From Pirellulales bacterium (GTDB lineage: Bacteria; Planctomycetota; Planctomycetia; Pirellulales; JAEUIK01), in contig JAIBBY010000008.1 of assembly GCA_019694455.1 (NCBI GenBank), forward strand, positions 1 to 64,000: a stretch of DNA of 64,000 nt. The letters are read 5' to 3'. A program made the position numbers and the translations under genes. The notes beneath the pieces are model-generated. The model was not told the DNA's origin and made no database searches. It saw nothing but the letters and a program-made list of their open reading frames with translations. Shown here one piece after another: positions 35,593-44,761 of this stretch (position 1 is its first letter; every line of letters starts with the position of its first letter).

Positions 35593-35675
35593 ACGCGTCT
35601 CAGCCGGCATGCGTAGTTGTGCTGCAACCTGCCTATGCATAAGCACTTGCGGATCGCAGTACTTGTGTTTCGCTA

Positions 35676-37055
35676 CTACTCCGGCAGTGGCTTGCCACGT
35701 GTCTCGGGAGCGAACGGCAGCGCCAAAAGTCCAATTAAGAACACGCTGCACATGGTGACGCCGGCATAACGCATTGGCTCGGGTTGGTCGACAAACACTC
35801 GGCTGGTCAATAGGCCAAGAATCGGCGGTCCGATCGCCGCCACAAAACGGCCGACGTTGTAACAGAAAGAGGTGCCAGTGCTGCGCAGGCGCGTGGGAAA
35901 AAGCTCTGGAAAGTAGATCGCGTAGCCGCCAAACAACGACAATTGGCAAAATCCCATGATCGGGACCATCCAAAAGATGTCCCAGAAATCGTTCATGAAC
36001 CAAAACACCCCCGCTGTGCTGAGCATTGCCGCCACAAACGAAATTGCGAACGCGGGTTTGCGCCCAATGCGCTGCGAGACGCGGCTGAAGGCATAAATGC
36101 CAAAGAAACCGCCAATATTCTGCAACACCAGGCTAAACCCGGTCCACGTGCCCAACTTGCCGCGAATGACATCCTCGGGCAGGCCCTGCGCTTCGAACGT
36201 CTTGCGGAAAATAGAACGCTGCAAGTCGGGCGAGAAGAACCCGATACCCCACAATCCCACAACGCCCGAGAATGCCAGCGCCACGCCGACCAATGCGTGA
36301 TGCCGCCATACCGGGTCGCCAAACAATTCGCCAAACGAGCCGAGGCGTTTATTCTGAGCGCTACCGCTCTCCGCCACCGCTTTCCATCGATCCGGCTCTT
36401 TCAGTCGCGCGCGAATCACCACCGCCAGGAGCGCCGGCAGCGTGCCGATGACGAACAGATATCGCCAAGAACTGCCCACGGCCCCTGACTGTTCTAGTTG
36501 GCTAAAGGTGATGCCGAGCACCGCCGCCGTGACGTTGCCCACGGCCGACAATGCTTGCACCAAACCGAGAGCAAACGGACGCGCGCGGTCAGGCATCACT
36601 TCCGCCACCAGCGCCACTCCCACGGCAAATTCGCCGCCGACTCCCAATCCGGTCAAAAATCGATAGAAGGCGAAGTCCCAAAAACCGCGCGACAGCGCGC
36701 TGAGCCCGGTAAACATGGAGTAAACCAAGATCGTCAGCATCATCGTCCGGGCTCTGCCAATGCGATCGCCCAAGATGCCGAACGCAATGCCGCCAGAGGC
36801 CCAGCCAATCAAGAAGATCGCGGTGGCAAAGCTGCCATATTCATCGACTTTGGGATCGGAGGGGGCCAGCTTCATGAGTTCTGTGATCGCCGGCTTGCGC
36901 GCGAACACGAACAATTGCTGGTCCATCGTGTCGAAGAGCCATCCCAAGGCGGCCACTGCCAGCACGAACCAGTGATATCGAGTCAGCTCGCGAGTCCAAT
37001 GGCCGCCAGCGCCACGGATGGTATTCGACGAGGGTGGAAGGGATGCTGGTGGCAT
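35676..37055 (-). CDS. MFS transporter
   Basis: The product is 459 residues from ATG 37055; a longer start at 37139 would add 28 unconserved residues. Twelve helices are predicted. The first MFS loop signature is GILGDRIGRARTMML after helix 2, and the second-half counterpart is SQRIGRKPAF. FLTGLGVGGEFAVGVALVAE on helix 4 and ELFPTRLRSTGTSFCYNVGR are typical of the sugar/aromatic acid:H+ symporter branch. It begins with an acidic cytosolic N-terminus and a DTMDQQLFVFA segment on helix 1. The substrate is probably an organic acid or sugar. It is divergent from the dioxygenase gene. Confidence 0.92.
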   Translation of the reverse strand: MPPASLPPSSNTIRGAGGHWTRELTRYHWFVLAVAALGWLFDTMDQQLFVFARKPAITELMKLAPSDPKVDEYGSFATAIFLIGWASGGIAFGILGDRIGRARTMMLTILVYSMFTGLSALSRGFWDFAFYRFLTGLGVGGEFAVGVALVAEVMPDRARPFALGLVQALSAVGNVTAAVLGITFSQLEQSGAVGSSWRYLFVIGTLPALLAVVIRARLKEPDRWKAVAESGSAQNKRLGSFGELFGDPVWRHHALVGVALAFSGVVGLWGIGFFSPDLQRSIFRKTFEAQGLPEDVIRGKLGTWTGFSLVLQNIGGFFGIYAFSRVSQRIGRKPAFAISFVAAMLSTAGVFWFMNDFWDIFWMVPIMGFCQLSLFGGYAIYFPELFPTRLRSTGTSFCYNVGRFVAAIGPPILGLLTSRVFVDQPEPMRYAGVTMCSVFLIGLLALPFAPETRGKPLPE

Positions 37056-37206
37056 GGCGAGCTCAATAAATTGATTGACGATTGCGGAACCGACAAAGGC
37101 CCTATGGTGACCGCGCGGAACTGACGATGCAACCCGCATCGTGCGGCGCTTCAAAGTTGTGAGACACTTGCTACAACACTCAAAAGGCAACCACTGGAGA
37201 ACATCA

Positions 37207-38085
37207 ATGGCCGCTCGCGACTTGTCACAAGTGCATGCGCCAATCAGCAATCTGTTCGCGCGCGCTGAATGTGCTGAGCAAACTGCTCGATATCGGCTCA
37301 CGGAGGAGCAAGTCGCGCATTTTGAGGAGTTTGGCTACGTGGCCCCAGTTCGCGTGTTGGACGACCAACAAGTCGATGCACTTCGCTGCGAACTCGCGGA
37401 ATTGGCCAATCCTCGTCATCCGGGCAACGAGCTTTTCTACGAATTTCACACCAATGAGTCGACCGATCCCAACCGAGTGCTATTCCACGCGCTAGGCGCG
37501 TGGCGGATCGCGCCCGGTTTTCACGACCTGTTGTGGAACCCTGCGTTCACCGTGCCTGCATCGCAACTTCTGGGCGGGGCGGTGCGATTTTGGCATGATC
37601 AATTGTTCTGTAAGCCCGCCAGACACGGCGGCGTGGTCGCCTGGCATCAAGACTACTCCTATTGGACGCGCACGAAGCCTATGGCGCATTTGACCTGTTG
37701 GATTGGCCTGGACGACGCCACTCGCGAAAATGGGTGCCTGCAATACGTGTCGGGTAGTCATCGCTGGCCGCTATTGCCGATGCCCGCGCTTGCCGGCGAC
37801 ATGGAATCGCTCCGCGAAGTGTTGACCGCGGAACAACTAGACCAGTTTCGGCCGGTTCATATCGAGCTGAAAAAAGGTGAAGCCGCGTTCCATCACCCGC
37901 TCTTAGTGCATGGCTCTCAGGCCAACAGTGTTGATCGCCCCCGCCGCGCGGCGGTGATCAATGTGGTCCGCGACGGCGTGTGCTCCGATTCAGCCGAGCA
38001 ATTGCTGGCCGGCGTGCCGCCCATTGCCAGCGGCCAGCCACTGAATGGCCAATTCTTTCCGCTGCTTTACTCGCCAGCGTCATGA
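37207..38085 (+). CDS. Phytanoyl-CoA dioxygenase-family protein
   Basis: The product is 292 residues; ATG 37207 has GGAG eight bases upstream. The double-stranded beta helix of Fe(II)/2-oxoglutarate oxygenases is present, with the metal ligands H-x-D in [11 protein letters not shown] and the distal His in [19 protein letters not shown], where the following Arg would bind 2-oxoglutarate. [26 protein letters not shown] is the characteristic PhyH core. It hydroxylates an unactivated C-H bond of an unknown small molecule or lipid. It starts divergently from the MFS gene, and a shared substrate is possible. One base separates its stop from that of the convergent gene. Confidence 0.92.
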   Translation: MAARDLSQVHAPISNLFARAECAEQTARYRLTEEQVAHFEEFGYVAPVRVLDDQQVDALRCELAELANPRHPGNELFYEFHTNESTDPNRVLFHALGAWRIAPGFHDLLWNPAFTVPASQLLGGAVRFWHDQLFCKPARHGGVVAWHQDYSYWTRTKPMAHLTCWIGLDDATRENGCLQYVSGSHRWPLLPMPALAGDMESLREVLTAEQLDQFRPVHIELKKGEAAFHHPLLVHGSQANSVDRPRRAAVINVVRDGVCSDSAEQLLAGVPPIASGQPLNGQFFPLLYSPAS

Positions 38086-38086
38086 C

Positions 38087-40075
38087 TCATGGCAGCGCGT
38101 TGAGCGTGTAGTAGGCGTCGTCGTTCGCCAGAGAGTCGCCGTTTGCATTGCGCATTCCCGTCATGCGGATGTGGTAGACCCGTCCGGTTTCAAGCTGCTC
38201 CACGGTTAGCCGCACGCGAGTCGGATCGCCATCGACAGGTTCGGCTTGGAACGGATGTTGTTTGCGACCGATCTCCGGCGACCCATACGTGTCCCAGTGA
38301 TGGTAGTGGTACGACTCGACCAGGTAGTTCTTCTCATCCATTGCCCGGCTTGCGTCAATCGCTTCAGTGAATCGCGCAATCCAGCCATCAGCGGTGGCTT
38401 GCATGGAATGAATTTCGAACGGCATTTGCCCCGTGAACACTACGCGTTCGACACCTTGTGTCTGGCCGCCAAGCGACCCCCAACCTCGGTTGGTCTCCCC
38501 AACGAATAGGCTGCCGTCGGGCGCAAAGGCCAGACGGTTCACTCCGCAGGCAAATCCGCGGCGAAACGGAAAGCATGCGCCCTGCATTCTTCCGTGCACT
38601 TCTTCCAGAGCGACACGCGTGATTGCTGAGTTGGTGAGTTCCCCTACAAAACATTGCCCAGCGAACGGGCCAAAGCGCCCCGCGGTGGTATCCCAGACTG
38701 GCTCGCTGGCCGAGCGACTCAGTCCAAATGGAAACCAGACCGCGGGCGGAATCACCGGAGGTGTTTGCCCATCTACGGAAGCGGGCCAGTAACGTAGGCC
38801 ACCCGGATGTCCGTAGTACTCGTTTCGTCGAACCTCCTGCAGCTTGCAGGTGGGAATCCATTCTCCTTGGTTGTCGGTGACAAACAGCCGTCCATCAGGA
38901 CTTAGGTTGATTCCATTTGGACTGCGCAAACCAACGGCCCACGGCGTAATCGAGCCGTCGGGGCTGATTCGCAATACCTGACCGCGATAGGCCGACTTAG
39001 AGCCGGCGCCGCTACCAAGGCTGAGATTGAGCGTGAGGAAAAAATTGCCCGCCGCATCACAAACTGGGCCGTAAGCGTATTCGTGATAGTCGCCGGAGAT
39101 CCCGAATCGATCACTCACGGCTCGGATCACGTCGGCGTCGCCGTCATTGTCGGTATCGGTCAATGCCGTCAGTTCAGGGCGCTGCACACAATAGAGCACA
39201 TCCCCTACAACGCTAAGGCCCAGCACCTCGTGTAGCCCGCGCGCAAACAGTTTGTACTGAATCTGATCGACATCTTCCGCAGTTGGATTTTGAACCAACC
39301 AGATGTCGCCACGTCGCGAAGCGATAAAAAGATCGCCATTCGCACGGAATGCTAGGGCCCCGACTTCAAGAACTTCGCCATCCGGTAGCGGCAACGCCTC
39401 AATGCGGTAAAAACGAGCTTCACCAGTGGGCGGAAAATCGCGATCAAGCTGGCGATCGAGCTTAACCAACAATCGCTGCTCCAGCGTTGGCTCAAAATAG
39501 AAGGCCCAGCCTCCCTTGCCCGGTCGCGGCAACTTGATGAGCAAATCGTTAGCCCCTGGCCGCAGATGCAAAGTGACAAAATCCTGGTTCGCCAGCGCCG
39601 CGATCCGACTCTCCGACACTGACAACAACTGCTCGCCATTAAGCCACAGCGTCATGCCCTCGCTGCTGCCGAGCGACACTCGCACGGTCGCTGCCTCGGG
39701 CATCTCCACTTGGCGGTACAGATAACACAGCGCATCATCGTTGCGTTTGAATCGCCGGACGCTGTTTACGCGCCCGTCGGGCAAGCGAACTTCTTGCCAC
39801 CGAATCTTGCCGCCCGCGCCGTCATATTCGGCGTTGAGGTCAGTCGCCAGTTCCGGCGGCAGTGCTCGCTTGAAATTCTGATTGCCGGCATTGTCAAACG
39901 GTCCCAGGAGCCACCATTTTTGCGCGGGTGCCAGCGGGCGGGATGCCGAAAGTGAGGCGTTCCGCGTGGCCCGACGCGAATCTTTCTTGACATACACAAG
40001 ATCAGCCGCGCCGCATTGCGCCGCTGCCAGCGCCAGCGCGATAAATCCCAGAACACCACAAACGGATGAGCGCAT
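38087..40075 (-). CDS. Secreted beta-propeller protein, sorbosone dehydrogenase-like, no haem domain
   Basis: The product is 662 residues from ATG 40075, with a signal peptide ending near AAAQCGAAD. Residues about 40-210 form a jelly-roll-like carbohydrate-binding module (QKWWLLGPFDNAGNQNFKRA ... LWLNGEQLL). Residues about 220-550 form a six-bladed propeller of the soluble glucose/sorbosone dehydrogenase type (LAFRANGDLFIASRRGDIW, SPNGINLSPDGRLFVTDNQG, RLAFAPDGSLFVGETNRGWG). The last 100 residues are an Ig-like end module closing with ANDDAYYTLN. Unlike many planctomycete relatives there is no CxxCH cytochrome motif. It probably binds or oxidises sugars in the periplasm. A strong terminator isolates it from the PEP-CTERM gene. 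Confidence 0.85.
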   Translation of the reverse strand: MRSSVCGVLGFIALALAAAQCGAADLVYVKKDSRRATRNASLSASRPLAPAQKWWLLGPFDNAGNQNFKRALPPELATDLNAEYDGAGGKIRWQEVRLPDGRVNSVRRFKRNDDALCYLYRQVEMPEAATVRVSLGSSEGMTLWLNGEQLLSVSESRIAALANQDFVTLHLRPGANDLLIKLPRPGKGGWAFYFEPTLEQRLLVKLDRQLDRDFPPTGEARFYRIEALPLPDGEVLEVGALAFRANGDLFIASRRGDIWLVQNPTAEDVDQIQYKLFARGLHEVLGLSVVGDVLYCVQRPELTALTDTDNDGDADVIRAVSDRFGISGDYHEYAYGPVCDAAGNFFLTLNLSLGSGAGSKSAYRGQVLRISPDGSITPWAVGLRSPNGINLSPDGRLFVTDNQGEWIPTCKLQEVRRNEYYGHPGGLRYWPASVDGQTPPVIPPAVWFPFGLSRSASEPVWDTTAGRFGPFAGQCFVGELTNSAITRVALEEVHGRMQGACFPFRRGFACGVNRLAFAPDGSLFVGETNRGWGSLGGQTQGVERVVFTGQMPFEIHSMQATADGWIARFTEAIDASRAMDEKNYLVESYHYHHWDTYGSPEIGRKQHPFQAEPVDGDPTRVRLTVEQLETGRVYHIRMTGMRNANGDSLANDDAYYTLNALP

Positions 40076-40104
40076 TGGCACGAACTTCACAATTTGGTCG
40101 CTAT

Positions 40105-40148
40105 AAAAACAAAAACGACGGTCGACGCCATTAAGACGCCGACCGTCG
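40105..40148 (-). terminator. Intrinsic terminator of the PEP-CTERM gene
   Basis: On the minus strand, CGACGGTCG pairs with CGACCGTCG (40140-40148 with 40116-40124). The pairing extends inward past one mismatch to a TTAAT loop, and is followed by TTTTTGTTTTT (complement of 40105-40115). It lies 31 bases after the stop codon and 30 bases before the next gene's start. Confidence 0.85.
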
Positions 40149-40178
40149 CTGGACAATCCGAGGACGAATCGGAAAGGA

Positions 40179-41423
40179 CTAACGCTTGCGGAACCGACGC
40201 AGCATCAGCGGCGCCGCGCTGGCCAGGCCCAAGAACAGCAGCACAATGCTGCCGGGCTCGGGCGCCACCACGCCAGCCACCGAGTCTTGCAACTGGTAGC
40301 CAAGGTTCGAGGCCTGCAAGGTGGCAACGATGCCGAAGGTCACCGTACCAGTGACATTCGCCGTGATCGTCACCCCCACACCGGCCAAGGTTGTGGTGAT
40401 CGTCGTTACTGTCGTTAGAGCGGCAGTCCCCGAAGTCGACAGCGGGAAGTCGATGTTCAAGATGCCCGATCCACCTGGTAACAGTCCAAAGGTGGCCTGC
40501 AGGTCATCGTAGTTCACGACATCGTAGCTGGTGGGCTGCAAATCCGCGAGCGTTGCCAAGCCTGGCAGCGGAGTCGATTCGCTAATGTTGAACGTTTGCG
40601 GAAGATTGATGTTAAAGCTGCCAACATTTAGGCCAAGGATGTCGACATCCAGGTTACCGCCAATATTGGCGTTCAGTCCGCCGTTCAGAGTCCCCCAATT
40701 ACCGAAGTTCATGCCGTACGACGAAGTCTGATTGAGCGGCGTTCCAGGCGAACCTGGTCCCGAAAGCCCATCGCCGCTGGTCTGAGTGTACCCAAGCGAA
40801 TTGATGCCAGCCGTCGCGCTACCGTTAAGCTGCGCGTCGACCGGAATCGAACCCAGGTCCAATCCGAACAAGCTGATCGGAATGCCACCTGACCCGTTGA
40901 TAGTCAGAGTGTTGCTGGTCGCTGTGGGACCACCTGGCTGAACCAGTGTGACGTTCAAGTTCGTGAGGTCGGCGCCCGTCAATACCGATGGCGGGAACGT
41001 GGCAGGACTCGGGTTGCTCCCGTCGCCACCTGGATCAAATCCGCCGGTCTGTTGATCCCAAAGCGTCAACTCCGCGCTGCCGGTAACCGGATTGTTGATC
41101 TTCAATCCGCCGCCCAAGAGACTAATCGACTGCGTTTGACTCGGTACATTCAGATCGCCATCGATGGTCAACGAGCCCAGTGCAACCGAAGTGCGAAAGC
41201 TGAAATCGATATCAGCGGCTACGGTGATCTGAGAACCAGGGGCAAGATTGAAATCCCCCGTGAAGACGCTCACGTCCGTAGGAGCCGGAGCATGAAATGG
41301 CGGAGCAGTATTAGTCTGCGTGCCATTAAAAGTGAGCGGTATGGCGAGTGCCGTACCAGGTAACACGACAATTGCGGCGACTGCCATCAAAGGCAGGCAC
41401 ACGCGACGGATTGTCCAACTCAT
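40179..41423 (-). CDS. PEP-CTERM sorting-domain protein
   Basis: The product is 414 residues. A signal peptide of about 28 residues ends in PGTALA. The C-terminus has the full sorting signal: VAPEPGSIVLLFLG, a hydrophobic helix and the basic end RRFRKR, as processed by exosortase in species making extracellular matrix. The body is a low-charge, Thr/Ser/Asn/Gly-rich beta protein with many ITT and TTT runs and no recognised catalytic domain. Neither an exosortase nor a regulator is in the window. It is monocistronic, with a strong terminator downstream. Function is unknown; an exported surface or matrix protein is likely. Confidence 0.9.
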   Translation of the reverse strand: MSWTIRRVCLPLMAVAAIVVLPGTALAIPLTFNGTQTNTAPPFHAPAPTDVSVFTGDFNLAPGSQITVAADIDFSFRTSVALGSLTIDGDLNVPSQTQSISLLGGGLKINNPVTGSAELTLWDQQTGGFDPGGDGSNPSPATFPPSVLTGADLTNLNVTLVQPGGPTATSNTLTINGSGGIPISLFGLDLGSIPVDAQLNGSATAGINSLGYTQTSGDGLSGPGSPGTPLNQTSSYGMNFGNWGTLNGGLNANIGGNLDVDILGLNVGSFNINLPQTFNISESTPLPGLATLADLQPTSYDVVNYDDLQATFGLLPGGSGILNIDFPLSTSGTAALTTVTTITTTLAGVGVTITANVTGTVTFGIVATLQASNLGYQLQDSVAGVVAPEPGSIVLLFLGLASAAPLMLRRFRKR

Positions 41424-41727
41424 TAGCGACTCCTTTGAACGATTCGTCCGATCGAATCAGTGCGAAAAACTCGAAGACAAGTTGCGAAACGATGTCCAAC
41501 CAAACGCGATGTCGCCGTTTCTCGGCGGCAAACCGTTTGAACTACCCCTTGTGAGGGTCATACGGGGCTTAGTCTCTCGTGCCGTCTCTCCGAAGTCAAG
41601 AAAAAAGTCTGGAAAAAAACATTTCACTAGGTAGGTTGCTGAAACTCTCGTTCCACAGGGGGACCGCACGTTGCACCCCTTTGTGCCGCCAACATTGCCG
41701 TTCATTTCCCTCAAAACCCATAGGCCA
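41424..41727. other. 304-base divergent intergenic region
   Basis: The region lies between the PEP-CTERM gene (minus) and the uronate isomerase-like gene (plus). It contains A-rich tracts (41601-41626). On the minus strand TTGACT (41594-41599) resembles a -35 for the PEP-CTERM gene, though the corresponding -10 is weak. No gene is convincing. Confidence 0.45.
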
Positions 41728-43023
41728 ATGTCGCAATCCCTTATCCAGCGTCTGTTTACAGAAATCAACGACCTGAGCTTGGTTGATCCCCATACCCATA
41801 TCAACCCACTGGCGCCAGCATCCGCAACGCTCGCCGACATTCTGGGCTACCACTACTACACCGAGCTTGCCCATTCCGCTGGAACGCCGCGCCAGTTCAT
41901 TGAGGAAGCCGGAATCGAACCCGCGGAGAAAGTGCGACGGATCGTGGCCGGTTTGGCGCCCATCGAAAACACCGTGCAGTACAGTTGGCTCATCGAGATG
42001 TGTCAGCGTTTCTTTGGGTTCACAGGCGACCGCTTGACCCTGCAGAACTGGGAGTCGCTCTACGCCGCTTCGTTGGACAAGATGCGTTCGGCCGATTGGG
42101 CCAACCAGGTCCTGCGACAAAGCCGTCTGTCGGCCGTCTTCCTCACCAACGACTTCGACGATCCCCTCTCGGGCTTCGACACCAGCGTTTACATCCCGTG
42201 CCTGCGGACGGACGATCTGGTGTTCCACATTTCCAAAGTCGCGGTGCGCGAGAGACTGCAGCGCGCCGCCGGCGGCGCGGTTGTCGATTCCGCCACGCTG
42301 CGTTCCGCCATCGGCAAACTGTTTGATCACTTCGTATCACACGGCGCTCGCGCATGCGCTATCTCGTTACCCCCCGATTTTGCTCCGCGGCGTGTCACGG
42401 GAGCCGTGGTCGAATCGGCGCTATCGCAAGTGCTGCGTAGCGGCGACGACGCGACTCCCGAGCAACGACTGCTCCTCGCGAACCACGTCTTCTGGACGCT
42501 CGCCGAATTCTGCGCCGAGCACCAATTGCCATTCGACTTGATGATCGGTGTCAATCGCGCGGTCTACTCGGCCGGCGTGCATCAAGGCCAAGACCTGTTC
42601 GACAGCCGAGTATCACTGATCCAGTATCGCGATCTTTTCAACGCGTTCCCGCAGGTGACCTTCCCTATTTCCGTGTTGGCCAGCGTTACAAACCAAGAGT
42701 TGGTCGCGTACAGTTGGATCTTTCCGAACGTCGTCGCCAACGGGCACTGGTGGTACTCGAACACCCCCGAATTCATCGAACGCGATTGCGCCGCTCGGCT
42801 CGAGGCCGTGCCGCAAACCAAGCAGATCGGGTACTACAGCGACATGTATAAATTGGAGTTTGGACTGCCCAAATTCGCCATGTACAAGCGCATATTGGCT
42901 AAGGTACTGGCCGAACGCTTCGTAATCGATCGCGAGTGGAGCGAAGAGCGAGCGCTTCAATTGGCCCGCACAATGCTTTGCGACAACGTGCAGCGGATTT
43001 TTCCCGATCGAACGGCTCGCTAG
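41728..43023 (+). CDS. Glucuronate isomerase (UxaC)-like amidohydrolase-fold protein
   Basis: The product is 431 residues from ATG 41728, just before the fold begins. The metal-site motif VDPHTHINPL is followed by a helical insert and later GHWWYSNTPEFIERD and QIGYYSDMYKLEFGLPKFAMYKRILA, features of the uronate isomerase family. UxaC converts glucuronate/galacturonate to fructuronate/tagaturonate. The protein is a little shorter than E. coli UxaC (470), and several motifs are changed, so the substrate could be another sugar acid. The stop TAG is contained in the CTAG shared with the convergent aldolase gene. Confidence 0.82.
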   Translation: MSQSLIQRLFTEINDLSLVDPHTHINPLAPASATLADILGYHYYTELAHSAGTPRQFIEEAGIEPAEKVRRIVAGLAPIENTVQYSWLIEMCQRFFGFTGDRLTLQNWESLYAASLDKMRSADWANQVLRQSRLSAVFLTNDFDDPLSGFDTSVYIPCLRTDDLVFHISKVAVRERLQRAAGGAVVDSATLRSAIGKLFDHFVSHGARACAISLPPDFAPRRVTGAVVESALSQVLRSGDDATPEQRLLLANHVFWTLAEFCAEHQLPFDLMIGVNRAVYSAGVHQGQDLFDSRVSLIQYRDLFNAFPQVTFPISVLASVTNQELVAYSWIFPNVVANGHWWYSNTPEFIERDCAARLEAVPQTKQIGYYSDMYKLEFGLPKFAMYKRILAKVLAERFVIDREWSEERALQLARTMLCDNVQRIFPDRTAR

Positions 43024-43826
43024 CCGCTCAAGGCGCTTGGAAACGCCTGCTTGAGTGACTCGATACCGCGCTTCATGCACTGCACGTCGCCGCCAATAAT
43101 GAGAAACTTCGCGCCCATTCGCAATGCGCGGGCGGTCGTCTCATCGTCCGATGGCAAGATCCCCCAATACTTGCCGTGCTGCCGGCACGCTGCGGCGACG
43201 CGTTCCGCCGCTTCCCAGATTTTTGGATGTGTTACCTCGCCCAAATGACCTAGAGCCTGTGACAAATCGCTTGGGCCGATAAACAGCAGATCCACGCCGT
43301 CAATCGCCGCGATCTGCTCTACCTCTTCCAGGGCGCCCAGCATTTCGATCTGGATGCTTACGAGATGATCGCGATTGGCCTCTTCGGCAAATTGCTTCTG
43401 CGACTTGTGTGTGAACAGCGCGTCGCGACCCCCCGTGTTCATGCCGCGATTGCCGCGCGGCGCGAACTTGGTCCATCGCACAAACTCCTCGGCCTGCGCC
43501 GCGGATTCGACGCGCGCCGCCATCACGCCCCCCGCCCCCGCCTCAAAGGCCTGCGTCACATGGGCATAGCTAATGGGCGCCAGGCGCACGAAGCAGTCCA
43601 TGTCGTTTGCCCGAGCGCATACGGCGCCAACGCACACTTGCTCATAGGTCAGCCCCCCGTGTTCTTGATCCAGCCAAAATCCGTCGAAGCCGCCCCCGAC
43701 CGCAAACAGATCAATCACTACAGGGTGAACAAATCGGGCCATTGAGAAAACCTTGACGACCCGTCCCTCGGCCAAGAGTTGTTTGAATCGCTTGTGCACC
43801 AGTGGATCCTCCGATTTCCGATTCAT
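43020..43826 (-). CDS. HpcH/HpaI-family aldolase
   Basis: The product is 268 residues. TIM-barrel features of the class II, metal-dependent pyruvate aldolases are visible: FDGFWLDQEHGGLTYEQ (the general base His and Asp), FVRLAPISY, GGVMAARVESAAQAEE (metal-ligand Glu region), RGNRGMNTGGRD, VSIQIEMLGALEEVE and VDLLFIGPSDLSQALGH. Such enzymes cleave 2-keto-3-deoxy sugar acids to pyruvate plus an aldehyde. Its neighbour, the uronate isomerase-like gene, makes a sugar-acid degradation role plausible, although the two are convergent, not co-transcribed. Confidence 0.9.
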   Translation of the reverse strand: MNRKSEDPLVHKRFKQLLAEGRVVKVFSMARFVHPVVIDLFAVGGGFDGFWLDQEHGGLTYEQVCVGAVCARANDMDCFVRLAPISYAHVTQAFEAGAGGVMAARVESAAQAEEFVRWTKFAPRGNRGMNTGGRDALFTHKSQKQFAEEANRDHLVSIQIEMLGALEEVEQIAAIDGVDLLFIGPSDLSQALGHLGEVTHPKIWEAAERVAAACRQHGKYWGILPSDDETTARALRMGAKFLIIGGDVQCMKRGIESLKQAFPSALSG

Positions 43827-44066
43827 ACGGCCATTTCGCGGTTGACTGTATCGCCAGTAGGGATGCTGTCAATCGATCGGTCTGCTGCTGCAACCGACCG
43901 TCAATCCGAGCGAATACCCTCCAAGTCGAGCATTGCCAACCGCGTCAAACGCGATGCGCAAGGCCCTGATTGGCACAAACTATGCGGCTAGTGGAATCAA
44001 GCCAAATGTTGCATTAGGCTGTAGTTAACTGTCATTTCTCCTGGTACTTGTTGGGATCGATCAAGG

Positions 44067-44699
44067 ATGCGTTGCGCAATTCCAATAGCGGCGTTGGCAA
44101 TAATCGCCTGTGCGGGCGAGACGCGAGCCCAGTTTTGGGGAAACTATGGCGGTTGGCACGCCAGTACGGCCGCCGAGGGCTATGCCCGCGGCATGGCGGA
44201 TCTGACGCGCTCGGCCGGCATGGCCAACGTGATGAATGCACAGGCGGCAGTGATTGGCCAGGAGGCCGTAAGCGCCAACTTGGACAATCAGATCAAGGCC
44301 ACCGAGACATTCTTCAACAAGCGAGCCATCAATCGCGCCTATCAAGAATCGGTTCGCCGGCCGCCGCTGAGCAGCGAGCAGCTTGCCTCGATTGCCCGCG
44401 ATCGCGCCCCCAATCCATTGCGCACGTCCGACTACGATCCCGTCACTGGCGCAATCTCCTGGCCAGCGGTGCTCCGCGACGATCGCTTTGGAGAATATCG
44501 CGATCCCTTGGATGTGCTGTTTCGCGATCGGGCAGCGGCTGGCGGCGATCTGACCGTGCAGCAGTTCAACCAAGTGCGCGATCTGACAGGGGGCATGCTA
44601 TCGGCGCTGAAAGCCGATATCCGCAACTACAGCGCCAATGACTATCTCCGCGCTCGGAACTTCATCACTAGCTTGGCGCACGAAGCGCAAATCAACTAA
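44067..44699 (+). CDS. Secreted protein of unknown function
   Basis: The product is 210 residues with a signal peptide of about 21 residues ending in ETRA-QFW. The mature part is helical and Gln/Asn/Arg-rich: WGNYGGWHASTAAEGYARGM, then NQIKATETFFNKRAINRAY and a C-terminal YLRARNFITSLAHEA. The region AISWPAVLRDDRFGEYRDPLD recalls a short motif in planctomycete secreted proteins of unknown role. No cysteine pairs or catalytic motif. It is followed on the same strand after 62 bases by a HEAT-repeat protein that is also exported, so they may work together. Confidence 0.75.
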   Translation: MRCAIPIAALAIIACAGETRAQFWGNYGGWHASTAAEGYARGMADLTRSAGMANVMNAQAAVIGQEAVSANLDNQIKATETFFNKRAINRAYQESVRRPPLSSEQLASIARDRAPNPLRTSDYDPVTGAISWPAVLRDDRFGEYRDPLDVLFRDRAAAGGDLTVQQFNQVRDLTGGMLSALKADIRNYSANDYLRARNFITSLAHEAQIN

Positions 44700-44761
44700 C
44701 GATTCGTGGCGACATCACTGCGCGACTTTGTGAATTGAGCCACTCCTGCAAGGAATCCTTC

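Larger units (their letters stand above)
35317..35675 (-). other. 359-base leader/intergenic region of the KimA-like gene
   Basis: This gap lies between the MFS gene stop and the permease start. It holds a -10-like TATAAT on the minus strand, a perfect eight-base hairpin, a nine-base inverted repeat GCGAGTCGC/GCGACTCGC flanking that hairpin, and a 63-codon reading frame (35313-35504, GTG start) whose TGA overlaps the permease ATG. I could not match it to a known riboswitch consensus. Confidence 0.5.

Noticed and set aside
35317-35600. c-di-AMP (ydaO) riboswitch upstream of the KimA-like gene
   Set aside because: I looked for its conserved blocks on the minus strand and did not find them; only generic hairpins are visible.
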